A stretch of 29,735 nucleotides of DNA from Branchiostoma floridae (GCF_000003815.2 NC_049994.1:8293530-8323264); one strand, 5' to 3'; counted from the first letter of the stretch, positions 1 through 10,738 are shown. Notes: generated from the sequence alone by a model not told the origin. Made by a program: numbers and translations.

Positions 1-65
1 GCCAGTAAAGTATTTCAGTTCCCCAATTCGACAGATTTAACTACAGCCCTATGTGGTGATTTCTG
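1..65. other. Unannotated left edge
   Basis: This short AT-rich stretch precedes the first unit of the 184-bp array. I see no gene or repeat in it, so the array appears to start inside the window rather than running in from the left. Confidence 0.4.
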
Positions 66-706
66 GCCAAAAGCAAAATTTGACCTACTTTCAAGGACAA
101 CCACGTGACTAAAAGTCATGATCTGCAACTCTGCAAGCATTCATCTGATAGACAATACATAGATGTACATTTGACTAGAAGTTGAATAAGAATTCTTGTT
201 CACTTTGATACCCAGCGTACTTTGATCAAAGCTAGAATTCACAATTTTCGTCAAATGCAAAAAATGGCCTACGTTCAGGGACAACCACGTGACTGAACGT
301 CATGATCCGAAACTTTGCAAGCATTCATTTGATAGACAATACATAGATGTACATTTGACTAGAAGTTAAATAAGAATCCTTGTTTACTTCGTCACGTAGC
401 GTGCGTTGAACATGGCTAAAATTCACAATTTTCGTCAAATGCAAAAAATGGCCTACTTTCAGGGACAACCACGTGACTAAACGTCATGACCCGAAACTCT
501 ACAAGCATTTTTTGATAGACAATACATAGATGTACATTTGATCAGAAGTTGAATAAGAATCCTTGTTTACTTCGTCACGTAGCGTGCGTTGAACATGGCT
601 GAAGTTCACAATTTTCGCCAAACACAAAAAGTGGCCTACTTTAGGGGACAGTCACGTGACAACCAAACAAGACCCCAAACTTTGCAACAATGCATTTGAT
701 AGATAT
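66..706. repeat. 184-bp tandem array, about 3.5 units
   Basis: Units begin near 66, 250, 434 and 617, giving periods of 184, 184 and 183. Shared landmarks are a GGACAACCACGTGACT-like core (the CACGTG lies at about 102, 286, 470 and 653), the phrase GATAGACAATACATAGATGT, and an ACAATTTTCGTCAAATGCAA segment at the unit joins. Units 2 and 3 are the most alike. Unit 1 differs in its second half and unit 4 decays after about 706. The conserved CACGTG in every unit is an E-box palindrome, but no nearby gene shows that it is used. This is a short satellite or minisatellite array with no coding content. Confidence 0.9.
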
Positions 707-1029
707 TCTAATGATCTATATATGGTACAAATTTCAAGCCAAAAAAATTACCAGCTTGGCACTTATAGCGTTACAAAGTTGGGCCAAAAATCAATTTTTT
801 TTGAAGCTTGAAACATTGCACTGTTTTCAGGCTGCCCAAGAACGAAAATGTACGACTTTGGAAATTTCACAACAATTTTTAAAAAGCCAAAATGTTGGTC
901 TATTTAGATCTTGTTTTGTTTTGATGATAGGTTTAAAGGTGTTGCCGAGACAGTGCCGTAAAATATGCTGATTTCTGTGTTTTTGAGATGCGAAAATTGG
1001 GAAAAATGGCCAGAAAACTTTGTTTGCCC

Positions 1030-1043
1030 GTTACCATGGCAAC
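1030..1043. promoter_or_regulatory. X-box-like palindrome (RFX-type)
   Basis: The sequence GTTACCATGGCAAC matches the symmetrical RFX X-box pattern: a GTTRCC half-site, two spacer bases, then GGYAAC. RFX factors bind such sites at ciliary and other promoters. No coding exon is visible nearby, so this could be a chance match or part of an old repeat. Confidence 0.35.
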
Positions 1044-1749
1044 AAGGAGTTTTGATCTAAAAGAAAGCTATTTTGAGGGGTTGTGGACCAAGTACTATCA
1101 CTGTGCAAAATATGAGCCAAATCTATTTTTTGACCTTTGCCACCATTGTTTGATCCTTGCAGACATTTGCTCTTAAATACATACACTCGGGAGTTTTCAC
1201 TATCTATTAAAAGTAGCAAACATGAGCCCGTCAAGGCCTCTTGGACCCCTTGCAGAGTTGATTATAAAATAATGACTTCCCGATTGTGTTGGTAACAAGT
1301 TTCAATCCGTGACCTGGCCAAGGACTTGAGCAGAGGCTGTCCAATTTATTGTGTGTAAATTGGTCCAAAGATAGTACAGATTCTTACCTCAAAGCCCTCG
1401 AAAATACCTCTAGGATATGATCAACACGGCAGGATTTTACGCCGTTGTTGTAAGAAAGACACAACTTCAGGATTGTCATGAACTTGAGTTCTGAGTTTAC
1501 GCCCAAAATCGGTTACTAAAGCAACTGGATATGATTTTGTTTGTTGCTTGAGTAAGTCAAGTAACTGCTTTATGAAATATCTTATTTCCTGGATGTGTAA
1601 CCGACAGTGAAGAGTTCTGAGTTTAATCTTAAGTTTGCAATCTTGGTTGGGCATCGAAAATATTCTTATTGGCCGTAAAATACCACAGAAAAAAACTAAA
1701 CATACAAATTGAATTTCCCTTTCGACATTTAGGTATATGCGCAAATACT

Positions 1750-1798
1750 AGAAGTACAGTTTAAATAAACTCGAACTTTCTTTAAAAACTGTACTTCT
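1750..1798. repeat. 13-bp perfect inverted repeat
   Basis: AGAAGTACAGTTT at 1750-1762 is matched exactly by its complement at 1786-1798, with a 23-base AT-rich loop. It may be the end of a short inverted-repeat element or an isolated hairpin. Confidence 0.6.
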
Positions 1799-2049
1799 TG
1801 CCTTCTAATGCTACTTGTATAAGCAGCACAGCAATTTAGATACTGAGTTAACTGATGGCAGAATCGAAGACAGAGAACTACATGTAAGACTAGGCACTAG
1901 GAAGTTTGCGATGAACTGGATAAAGTGTACATATTTGAAAAAAAAAAAGATTGATTGCAACTGCATGGAGTTCATTCTTACTGCATTCCAAATCTTCGTT
2001 CCCGTTCTTTTGGCTGGCTCGAAAGTTTTGATATGTCAACAACTTTTGA

Positions 2050-2380
2050 ACTGAATTTGAAGTGAAGAAATATCGAATGGCATTCGAAACGTTTTTATCT
2101 CATTCGATGGGGAAGCGAAACGGCAAGCCACTTCGAATCCTGCCAGAATGTGGCCAAAAGAATATCTCGAATGCAGTGAGAATTTCTAGAATACACTACG
2201 AATTCCCGGAATAGTCTTTTTATTCTGACGGCATTTTGGCTCCTTCTTTCTCGTGTGAAGGGGATATAGGGTCCATTTGGAATACCCATTCGGAATGGCC
2301 CCGAATGTGGCACGAATTTTGCAAGTACTACATTCCAACTTGTTCTGTTTGATTCCTGCTAATTCGGTTTCAGTGTGAAG
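2050..2380. repeat. ATTCG/CGAAT-dense element
   Basis: About 330 bases are packed with ATTCG, CGAAT, GAATG and CATTC words on both strands, for example near 2076, 2101, 2134, 2169, 2288 and 2303. The phrase GTGTGAAGG appears twice, near 2254 and 2374. The flanks lack this pattern. It looks like one decayed repetitive element or an internally repeated non-autonomous transposon, not a gene. I cannot define its ends. Confidence 0.4.
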
Positions 2381-4120
2381 GCACTATTTATCCAACCAGG
2401 TGAAAAGTTGTCTGCATGACTTCGGTTGATGAGGTAAAATACAATGTGGGGAGATGTAAGTGCTTTGCCTTTTCATACCGTGCCCCAGACACATTAGGCA
2501 AATAACCCACAGCCCCTGCGACCTTAAGGGACTTTGAGTCTACCTTCATTTCAAAATATTCATGGTTTCTGTTGTGTTCCGAACGAAAGTCTGCCTACAA
2601 TCTTGAATACGCCCGTGCTATACATTGTATGTGCTAAAGCCAAGTTCCATCTGCAGCATATGATTCTACAAGATAAGGAATTTTATTATGATATACAATA
2701 TGCTCATCATTACGGATTTGTAAGATAAACCCTTTTCTAAAATCCCCATGCATGACTTGCCATTGAAAAAGGCCCCAAGTTATATATATTTCCTATTGCC
2801 GACAAAGGTTTGGTCTATCATGATTTAAGGTTTAGAAGACACAAAGAACAAACATCAAAGACAGGTTTCAGACAAGTTAAGCATTTTCATTATGAATCTT
2901 GATATGCACTCTCTGTAACTGTATCGCCATTTCCTGATTCAATACTTTCTTTTGCGTCGAGACTACAGGTAAATACTGAGGTCTAACAAAGGCTCTGTGA
3001 GTAAATCATGGCTTTGGCTTTGTACGGGGCTTTTCAACATTTAGATGAACGTCAAAACGTTGCTGAGTGAATGGCTTCGCTGACCTCTCGTGGCCTCAAA
3101 GTTACTCGAGGAAATAGATCTCAGACACAATACTGGCTTGTAGTAGCAGTATTGGCAGGGTTGAACACCTCCAGTTTCATGAAACTTGCAAAAGAAAGTT
3201 AATCATACGTCTAGCTTCAGGCTATAAGTACATCGATCATTTGACTGTGTTATTTGAAACGGTAGTTTGTCTTCTTTAATTCAGAGGACGTCTGAGAAAA
3301 TGAACACAGAATTTATCGGTGAACGTCTGCATAACAATACCGTTGGCGCCAATGCCAGTAGAAATGACAGCATAGATTAACCACCTCCGATCCTTGGCAC
3401 CGAGACCTTTTTGATATAAATACCTTGATTTGCATTTTTCTTTTTATACCTCATAAGGCATCTAAGGTAAATTTTAGAAGTTTGCATTTTATAAAAGCTA
3501 TTACTTTTCATCTACTGATTTCGTCGAAAAAACAAATGTAATGCGCTACGCGATTTTATTTAGACAAAGTTTTACGAAAACCAGTTTTGGTACAAAAAAT
3601 CACAGCATAACGTATCATAAACATATTAAAAATCAAATAATAATGCTTGAATCTTTTTTAATTTGTCCACGTAAACATTAATCCAGACATTTTATTGTGT
3701 TTAGGCTTCATTTCCGTATAATTCCGTGTAATAGATTTGCATGACTTAATAATTTGATTCATCGTGTAACACTTGAAAGACAGCAAAACGTAAGAAACGT
3801 ACAATATACACATTTCCATCAAGAGAAATCAATTTGAGTTACATGTTTCTTTTTGTTTGGCTGCTGAGTGCTCACTCACAAGTTGCCACCTTAGAGGAAA
3901 GGTAATTTATGAAATAGTTTTTATAAAATGCATGATATAATCAATCAAATTTTGTACTGACAACACTGCTGGAACATTACATATTTCATGCACACAACTT
4001 TGCTCCGAATGCGCCTAAAGTCAATGCTATGCTATATTGCTGTGACATGGCTTTCTTCGCAGTCTCAACATACCGTGACTGAGGTTGACAAGGAAGCTGA
4101 CATCAGACGTCTTCCTCCTT
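2381..4120. other. Unannotated intergenic sequence
   Basis: AT-rich sequence with no ORF resembling a known protein, no RNA gene and no clear repeat. There is only a small 8-bp inverted repeat (CAATACTG and CAGTATTG) around 3129-3155. Confidence 0.4.
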
Positions 4121-4360
4121 AGGCCGTGTTCTAAGTACCTGAACATCGGGCGGGTTTTCTTTTACTACTGAAGCAAGGATGTGGGAGGATTTGGTGACGC
4201 ACATGCGGAAAAGCACAAAACGGTGGGGCATGGTCCATTTTACCATACATGGTAATCCCCCGTATGACCGGTATCACGCTACATTAAGGTAGTATCTCAC
4301 TACAATGGTGCGGCACTGCGGGGTTCGTTCATTGCGACACAGTATTGTTATTTTATCAGA
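4121..4360. repeat. Duplicated block, copy A
   Basis: This block starts at AGGCCGTGTTCTAAGTAC and runs through GGTGACGCACATGCGG, CCATTTTACCATACATGG and CCCCGTATGACCGGTATCAC into the left end of a MITE. The same order recurs from 4523 to about 4775 with many single-base differences. The offset grows from 402 to 411 because copy B keeps nine extra bases inside the MITE end. Since both copies include flank plus MITE end, the flank and MITE were probably duplicated together. Confidence 0.85.
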
Positions 4361-4523
4361 TCTCATAATTTAGATACTGTGTAATACATAAAAGTATGAC
4401 TTAGAAGACAACAAGATACACAAAACGGAAGAAAATTCGTTCTTCATCTCTGCAATTCGTTGAGTCATTTACGACCCCTCAGTGCCGCTCCGGTGCCCCA
4501 AGTGCAGTTAGACTCCACCCTTA
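4284..4523. mobile_element. MITE family 1, copy 1
   Basis: A 234-bp element (4287-4520) sits between TTA trinucleotides, a likely target duplication. Its imperfect inverted ends of about 50 bp share the order TCTCAC or TCTAAC, GGCACCGG and GCGGCACTG, followed by a GGGGTTCGTT-like segment. The AT-rich interior includes an ATAATTTAGATACTGTGTAA region and has no coding capacity. The reverse complement of this interior matches the copies at 13764 and 15214, so this copy lies in the opposite orientation. Its left end lacks about nine bases of the common terminal sequence. Confidence 0.85.
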
Positions 4524-4790
4524 GACCGTGTTCTAAGTACTTTAACATAGGGCCGGTTTATCTATTACTACCGCAGCAAGGATGTAGGAGATTTGGTGAC
4601 GCACATGCGGACAAGCACAAAACGTAGGGACACGGTCCATTTTACCATACATGGTAATCCCCCGTATGACCGGTATCACACTACATTAGGGTGGCATCTC
4701 ACTGCACTTGGGGCACCGGTGCGGCACAGCAGGGTTCGTTCACTGCGACACATTTTTGTTATTTTCTCCGATTTTTTTAATGATTGAGAA
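4523..4790. repeat. Duplicated block, copy B, with truncated MITE end
   Basis: This is the second copy of the 4121-4360 block. From 4686 it contains the best-preserved left end of MITE family 1 (CTGCACTTGGGGCACCGG and following), which breaks off in a T run near 4780 with no matching right end. The arrangement is flank, complete MITE, flank, half MITE, which suggests unequal crossing-over or slippage rather than a second insertion. Confidence 0.8.
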
Positions 4791-5970
4791 CTAGTACTAT
4801 AGGCCGGGTTCTTTAATTTACTCAATGTGTGACTCTCTATTTTAAGTCCAATCCAAAGAGCCATCTGACTTTTTAAATGGCAGAAGAACTGCCGTGCATT
4901 TATCATATGGTACTAAAAGTACGCATGGAATGGAGTATTGTAACCTTAATTCTTAAGCAACATGCGTAATTAGTCAGAAATCAGCAAATCAACGTACCCT
5001 ATCGCTGTCTAAAAGTACCAAGAGGTACCAATATTTGCGTTAAATAGATATATTAGTACGGATGATGTTCTGTTTGCATCTGAAATAAAAGCCATCGCTG
5101 CGTATAACTTTTGGCTATCTTTGCAATTTGGTTTATTGGATACAACACCAACGAAAGCTCATAACTCAAGTCAGCTTTGAATCACACTACATGTTTACTT
5201 GATGTATGAGGTAGGCCCATGTCGACATACTTCATTCACGCCACTCCACCACACAAATGGCCAGAGAAGTGGAGTGACGTACTGCACATCGACAAGCACA
5301 TTAATTTAGTGACCTCCATCCTTACGAGCATATGGTAGTGTCACCCAGCTGCGCCTGCATTGACGGTTAGAATTCAAAATGAGGTCACTGAACTCAGGAC
5401 CATGACCACTATGTTTAATGAAGAATGCATCCATGCTAAGCTTTACGTTGTGAAATGAAATGAAAGTATGTATTCACTAGAAAGGATGTCCTCACCTGTT
5501 TTTGCCTCCCCGCCATTTTGTGTACATGCTAAAGCTCAAATAAATAAATGAATATGAATAATATCAATATTAAAGATACAAACAGTATTCTGATACGCCT
5601 ATGAAGGCCAGACATCCAAGTAATAAGATACACCAAAAGCAGTTACTTTAGCAACTGAATATGATTTTGGAAACGGTCAAGTAAAACTGTCTGTGCCAAC
5701 ACTCGCCTAAAAGAGCTGTACTTTTTTTTCTAACTTATTTTTTTTATAATAAAGCCACTAGTACGTCGGGAAATTTGTCAAATAATTGTGGTAGATAAAG
5801 ACTCTTGGCAACATGCCATAGACAAATAGCTGAGAATCAATTAAGAGAAAATACAGTGCCTAGTACCCGAACGTATCGCTCTTGTAAGTGATGGTTCATG
5901 GTTTCTCCAGTAAATTCATTTTATATTTTCCGACATATCATTTATCTGTTTTATTTCCCGTTCAGCTAAT
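4791..5970. other. Unannotated, with a possible LINE tail
   Basis: No gene is recognised. Around 5525-5560 the sequence ends in CTCAAATAAATAAATGAATA, which resembles the AATAAA-plus-short-repeat tail of a non-LTR retrotransposon. The piece near 5645-5667 is similar to 1511-1533. A small hairpin (CACTCCAC with GTGGAGTG) lies around 5242-5277. Confidence 0.4.
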
Positions 5971-6172
5971 TGGATATAATAAAGGGTTAATGCCCCGCCC
6001 CGAGGTGTATATGGTGAGAAATCCCTGGTCAGGTGCGATAACCACCGAATAAACCACCGAGTGAGCGTAGCTAACGAGGTGGTTTATCAGGTCCTTATCG
6101 CACCTGACCAGGGCTTATGTCACCATAGTACACCACGGGGCGGGGCGTTAACCCGTTATTATCATATAGCCT
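5971..6172. repeat. Long fold-back inverted repeat
   Basis: The left arm (5971-6040) pairs with the right arm (6096-6171) over about 70 bases with a few mismatches. Shared landmarks are GGGTTAA, GCCCCGCCCCG, GGTGTA, ATGGTGA, CCCTGGTCAGGTGCGATA. An inner stem (AATAAACCACCGAG with CGAGGTGGTTTAT) closes around a loop near 6063-6074, so almost the whole unit folds back on itself. The GC-rich GCCCCGCCCC stands out from its AT-rich surroundings. There is no coding capacity. It is a fold-back or MITE-like element. Confidence 0.9.
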
Positions 6173-6173
6173 A

Positions 6174-6273
6174 NNNNNNNNNNNNNNNNNNNNNNNNNNN
6201 NNNNNNNNNNNNNNNNNNNNNNNNNNNNNNNNNNNNNNNNNNNNNNNNNNNNNNNNNNNNNNNNNNNNNNNNN
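6174..6273. other. Assembly gap (100 N)
   Basis: Exactly 100 unknown bases, the conventional length for a gap of unknown size. It starts one base after the fold-back repeat, which may be what broke the assembly. Reading frames drawn across it are not meaningful. Confidence 0.99.
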
Positions 6274-7350
6274 ATAAACACTTTAATACATTTACATAAA
6301 AATACATTTGCAATATATATATTGTACAAAAGTGTGTATATATAATACAAACCATTAAACCATTTCATCATCATCATTTAACTAATAATTCTAACTAATC
6401 ATCTGTTTGTGAGATAGCATATCAGCATCAACATGTGGCTTATTTGCAATACAAACTATTAAGTGGAGTCCTGGTACCCCCCATGCAGAGCCTTTTCACA
6501 CGGGCACGACAAAGTACGTATATACAAAGTGATTTAGGAAGGTACCGGCTTCATCACGTTAGAAAGCAATAATGAAAATGTGTAAAATCAGCATTATTCC
6601 TTTTCAAGTATCGATATATTTCCCATGTGGAGCCCCAATTAACATAACCAATCAATCGTAATATTTTTGACAGTTATGCATGGTTTACACACAAACAACA
6701 GTACAAAAAAATTCATGACTGTCCCCTGTATAATGGTGCGGTCCAAAAAGTGGTCGGTTATTCTAATAACTGACCACTTTTGAGGTTACGGCCTGATAAC
6801 AAATGGGAAATGGGGGCCTCTGATTGGCCAACTCCATCTGGCTATATGATAATAATGATTAAACTGACTTGAACAATTGGCAAGGGAATAGGTCGGATGC
6901 TTATTCTTCTCAGTTGTAAATCATGGAAGCTACACTATTTTGCAATTGGACGCCATAGACCGCATAGTCCTCTAACCAAGAAATACTCTTCAATGTGTAG
7001 CTAATTAATATCATTAAAACACAGACATTTATTGATGCAGTGGCATATGTTTAAAAAATTACACTTCATATCATACTGTACGGCGAGCAATATAGTAAGC
7101 AACATTAGCTAGTACGTGCATATCAACACAACATGGGATAACCTTCCTTTGAAAAATGATACGAGAAAGAAATGCAATATATCTCGTCGTATATGTCAAC
7201 ACCTTAGAAGATTACAACCAAAGGTTAGATACGACCATGTTAAATGCCTTCATCCCTAACATTTCAGATACCACTTTCTGATAAGACAGTTGGCCTTGGA
7301 CATTATTGTCGAGCGGATTCGGGCGTCATCGTGTAATTGCATATGCATTT
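6274..7350. other. Unannotated intergenic sequence
   Basis: AT-rich sequence without recognisable coding regions. The main structure is the near-perfect hairpin at 6746-6781. The last 100 bases lead into a candidate core promoter. Confidence 0.4.
6746..6781. repeat. 17-bp hairpin with 2-base loop
   Basis: AAAAGTGGTCGGTTATT (6746-6762) and AATAACTGACCACTTTT (6765-6781) are inverted complements with one mismatch, which would be a G-U pair in RNA. Only two bases separate them. It may be the centre of a small palindromic element. Confidence 0.8.
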
Positions 7351-7359
7351 AGCGCCATA

Positions 7360-7422
7360 CATAAAGGCACAGCGCCTCTGCGAGAGTCATTCGAAACGAA
7401 GGCTGGCGCAAAGCAGGTAAGT
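7360..7422 (+). promoter_or_regulatory. Candidate core promoter and 28-nt first exon
   Basis: Four features line up. A TATA-like CATAAAGG lies at 7360-7367. An initiator match TCATTC (pattern TCAKTY) lies at 7387-7392, with its A about 29 bases downstream of the TATA-like box. A short non-coding exon would run from about 7389 to 7416. It ends at a perfect donor, CAG|GTAAGT (7414-7422). The next good acceptor tied to a gene on this strand is at 17353, before the GPCR, which would imply a 9,937-bp intron. The link is inferred from spacing and strand only. The donor could belong to another transcript or be chance. Confidence 0.35.
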
Positions 7423-9388
7423 ACTCGAGTAAGATCGCTTGTCCAGTTCTTCAATGTGTAAGTACGTCCACACCGTGAATATTATGTATTTTTACTAACA
7501 CTTCTCTTTGACAATGACGAAGATTAACCAATTTTATGATATGCGTACAACTGTATACTTGGCATGGGTGCCTGCCTAAGTGCTTAGGCCAGGGACTGGT
7601 CCCTTGCACGTCTCAGTACTCTTCAAACCGCACGTTCCTTAGTACTTAACTTAGCAGATTTCTTAGTATACAACTGTCTTACTAATCACGAGGAATCAAC
7701 TGAAGATATATCATGCGTTTTTCCGTTAAAAATGCGGCTTCATATTGCTTTAAACAAGCACGTTTAGATTGTAACTTATGCTATGTAACGTAGAATGTGA
7801 TTGGGCAGCTTTAGCTGTTCCATACGGTGTCGTAAAAAGAATTTAAACCAGCGGTATTCCATATGTTTTTTCAACATACTTTTTTTTATATTGTTCTTAA
7901 ACAAGATTTCTGTAGTATACGATACTTCATGTGTGTATTTTCAAACCATCTAAAGGCAGGGGTGTTATATCATTTTACGGTCCCTCCTATTGGTTTTTGG
8001 CTTTGATGTCACTGTCACTCAATTGATTAATTCATCACAAGAAACGACAAGAATTTAAATTGGCGACATCTGAAAGCAGAGTCGACATATTTTATTTTTC
8101 TCTCTAAGTTCCCGCAAAGATTGTATCGTCAACAGGGGCGTAATGGTCTACCTTCATATGTTGACATTAGGCTGCACATTGTACTCCTTTGCATTTCATC
8201 CAGACATCACAAGCATATTTCGTGTTATACTACCCTGAACCGCTTATTACTTATAAGTGAGGGCTATTTGTTCGTAATAGATCAGAACTTAAACAAGTCT
8301 TTCTAGACATAGACTAAAATTATTATTTTTTTATTAAATACAGCTTTTTCCTCAGATATCTTTATTTCACGTGATTCTCAGACATCTATGATATGGCTAT
8401 TTTGGGACGTAGAATATCGCAGACTCAGGTCGTCAACCATTTTTCAAACGTGTAAGAAAATAAGAATTTACCATAAACAGTTTGATTTGTGGCTTTGGTT
8501 TCATTCTAATAAGAATGCAGAGCTGATTTGGAATATCAATAATTTGGTAGGTAGATGGCCTCTTATGAATCCAGTTCAAACAATAATTATGAATAAAGTC
8601 ATGAAGAAGCAAAGCACTTGTAAAATAGTCAGAAATGGATGCAGTCTTCTGGACAGTTGGTTGGTTGTAGAATGCATCACGCAGGTATTGAGCCGTGCTA
8701 ACATCAAACAGAATTACAGGCTACTCTTAAAGTCATGCCTTTCAGATGTCTTGGTTTGTCATTCCGGATCCGTCAGGAATTTTCGGGAATGCCTTCAGCG
8801 CATCGCTTTATCTTTGAGTTTCGTATAATCACAACCAGACTCCTTAATCATATAGTAAGGTTCTTTGATACACAACCAGAAGAATTGTACTTTCTTCCAA
8901 CGTTTCTATGTCTGCCAGACACCATCATCAGGGTTAGAATAACTAAGTCTGATTTTTGCTGCTACTTATAGCCGATGTAGGTGGCGCTGCAGCAGCAAAA
9001 ATGCCGTCCCAAACGTGGATCAGATTGTATCCCCCCTCGTCTCTGTTCATGACTGGAGCTGACTACTTAATTGTTGGAAGACCTTTTTTGCATAATCAAT
9101 GGGAATCATTTATAGAACATCAATCGTATTTAGGTTAATATCGCTTGATAAAGACTCAGACCTGGTCTGAGACCATAGGAGGCATTACATACATTACAGT
9201 ACGTGAAGTCAAGTCAGAAGGAAGTGTAACTCAGAAAGGGCATTGGGTTGAACTAAGTAGCTGTTTCTTTAACATTTGTCTTCCAATCCACCAGCCCCAG
9301 AACATTTTAGAGGGCATTACGTATCTGATTTACATGCAAACCTGTTCAAGAAAAAGTGACTGGCATGTGCCTTGTATAACTCGATATA
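7423..9388. other. Unannotated (possible intron) sequence
   Basis: No recognised gene. A 146-codon open frame at 8388-8828 and others nearby show no domain, and their overlapping frames argue against real coding. Small palindromes occur at 8952-9002 (12-bp perfect stem) and 9155-9171 (CTCAGACC, T, GGTCTGAG). Confidence 0.4.
8952..9002. repeat. 12-bp perfect inverted repeat
   Basis: ATTTTTGCTGCT (8952-8963) is matched exactly by AGCAGCAAAAAT (8991-9002) around a 27-base loop. The size is hairpin-like, but the perfect stem is too short by itself to argue for a microRNA precursor. Confidence 0.6.
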
Positions 9389-9436
9389 GCTGGTATGTAC
9401 GCCGGCTAAGGGCGGTTATACCGGCTATATTTAGAT
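9389..9436. repeat. Inverted-repeat arm, left
   Basis: This sequence begins GCTGGTATGTACGCCGGCTA and continues through GGGCGG and ATACCGGCTATAT. Its reverse complement reappears at 10739-10786 with several mismatches. The arms are 1.3 kb apart, facing each other like terminal repeats. They could bound one composite element or be two copies of a short element in opposite orientations. Confidence 0.7.
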
Positions 9437-9794
9437 AGAAATACAGATACAGATTATTCTTGCTGCTCAATATGACCCCACTGATAAAACGAGGCGAGAA
9501 TTTTAAATTGTAAAGAATTTTAGAATGGACCAAATGCGAACTTCAGACTCAGAGGTACTCCCTGAAATAAATGAGTCTATTCCCTAATGAATTCATTAAC
9601 CGCAGAAATGGCTCTAGAGAAATTGTTTCTGGTCTCATCAATCAGTTTGGGTCTAATTTGTTTGGCCTTCAGTGTGCACCCAACGTACCACTGTGGACTC
9701 AGCATGCCTCTCCACATCCATGTATCCAACTGGGATTAAGCTTAAGGTTGGTCTGGCGGGGTGAAGTTCAGGATGCAGATGATGAATGAAGACC
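9437..9794. other. Unannotated sequence between repeat arm and LINE tail
   Basis: A 72-codon open frame (9571-9789) has no recognisable domain. Part of this stretch may be the 3' untranslated tail of the antisense LINE that follows. Confidence 0.35.
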
Positions 9795-10375
9795 TTTATT
9801 GTACAATGTTGCCCAACCGAGCTAAGTACAGGTCACAACAAGTCAGGATATATACATATAAAAGTGTCACAAATCTAGTCTAACACAAAAGTTCGGCTTC
9901 TTCTCGCTTCTTGGTAATAGTGAAAATGTAGGACTGTATGGGTTTCGCTATTGTCGGTTTGTCAAAACGCATGAGAAATATAAACTTGTCAGTGCTACTC
10001 ATGTGTCTAAAATGAGGGAATCTACTTTCTATATAACTAAATAGAGTATTTCTATCATCCTCATACATATCGCAATCAACAGTGAAGTGCACTTCATCTT
10101 CTAACATGTTAGAGGTATAAAATTGGCAGACTCTTTGTTCTAGAGGAGTGCGGTTGTGCCTTCCTGATTCAATTCGCAGTCGGTGGCAACTGATTCTTAG
10201 TTTAGCAATGGTAGTTCTATGCCGAATGTTTGTAATTTTCAAATACTGCTCTTCATTGTATGTGGATTTCAGTAGTCTGTACGTTCGGAGTTTGTTTTTC
10301 GCACGTAAACCTTTATTATATAAGGTTTTGATAATGATAAACAAAGTCCAGAGAAGAACTTTTGAAATGTAGGTC
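9795..10375 (-). mobile_element. LINE ORF2 C-terminal remnant and 3' tail
   Basis: On the minus strand, an open frame ending at a stop at 9880-9882 carries the end of a non-LTR retrotransposon polyprotein. Visible in order are KLRTYRLLK, a stretch with KLRIS.HRLRIE.GR, RVCQFY, and EDEVHF with a following C.MY. This is the tail region that follows the reverse transcriptase in several LINE families, where the usual pattern is CxxC, then EDExHF, then C. The second cysteine of the first pair is a tyrosine here. Downstream lies an AATAAA signal (complement of TTTATT at 9795-9800). The same open frame continues up to 10653, but beyond about 10375 I see no family resemblance. No reverse transcriptase core is present, so this is a 5'-truncated, dead copy. 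Confidence 0.8.
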
Positions 10376-10738
10376 TTATAGAGGAAAGTTTCGAGCATGC
10401 TCAATGATAAAAAGTAATAGGAAAGTACAGTTGCTTTCAAAAAGTGCACCCAGGTTAGACTCTGTACTATTATGTGTGTCAGTAAATTCCTGCGACGCAT
10501 GGTTAAGTATGGCCATTGATGGTTTTCTAGGAAGTATTCTAATGTAATGCGATGACATATACATTTATATGACGTTACGATAAGACCATCAATATGCATT
10601 CCTTGTCCACATCCATGGTACTTGGAGGATGGGAACAGGTTAGATTTAATCATTGCATTTCTGGATGAAAATCCGCCTCTCTCTGATACTTTCTAGCAAT
10701 CCCTTTCGTGATCGTGAGGTAGCAATTGTACCCTGGGT

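Larger units (their letters stand above)
707..2049. other. Unannotated AT-rich sequence
   Basis: No gene is recognised. The stretch has many short A and T runs, a perfect 14-bp symmetrical motif at 1030-1043 and a 13-bp inverted repeat at 1750-1798. A piece near 1511-1533 resembles one near 5645-5667, which suggests a decayed dispersed repeat. The small ORFs here have no domain signature and overlap on both strands. Confidence 0.5.

Noticed and set aside
66-706. CRISPR-like regular repeats
   Set aside because: Units are 184 bp with no short repeat/unique spacer alternation, and the genome is eukaryotic.
6061-6377. Open frames crossing the first N gap
   Set aside because: They consist largely of unknown residues and hairpin sequence; no protein evidence.
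8388-8828. 146-codon open frame on the plus strand
   Set aside because: No recognisable domain, no ATG-context or splice support, and overlapping open frames nearby; AT-rich sequence of this length yields such frames by chance.
8952-9002. MicroRNA precursor
   Set aside because: The perfect stem is only 12 bp with a 27-base loop, and extension of pairing is poor.
10376-10653. Upstream half of the 257-codon minus-strand frame
   Set aside because: It is continuous with the LINE tail but shows no LINE or other motif, so I kept only the recognisable part as the element.
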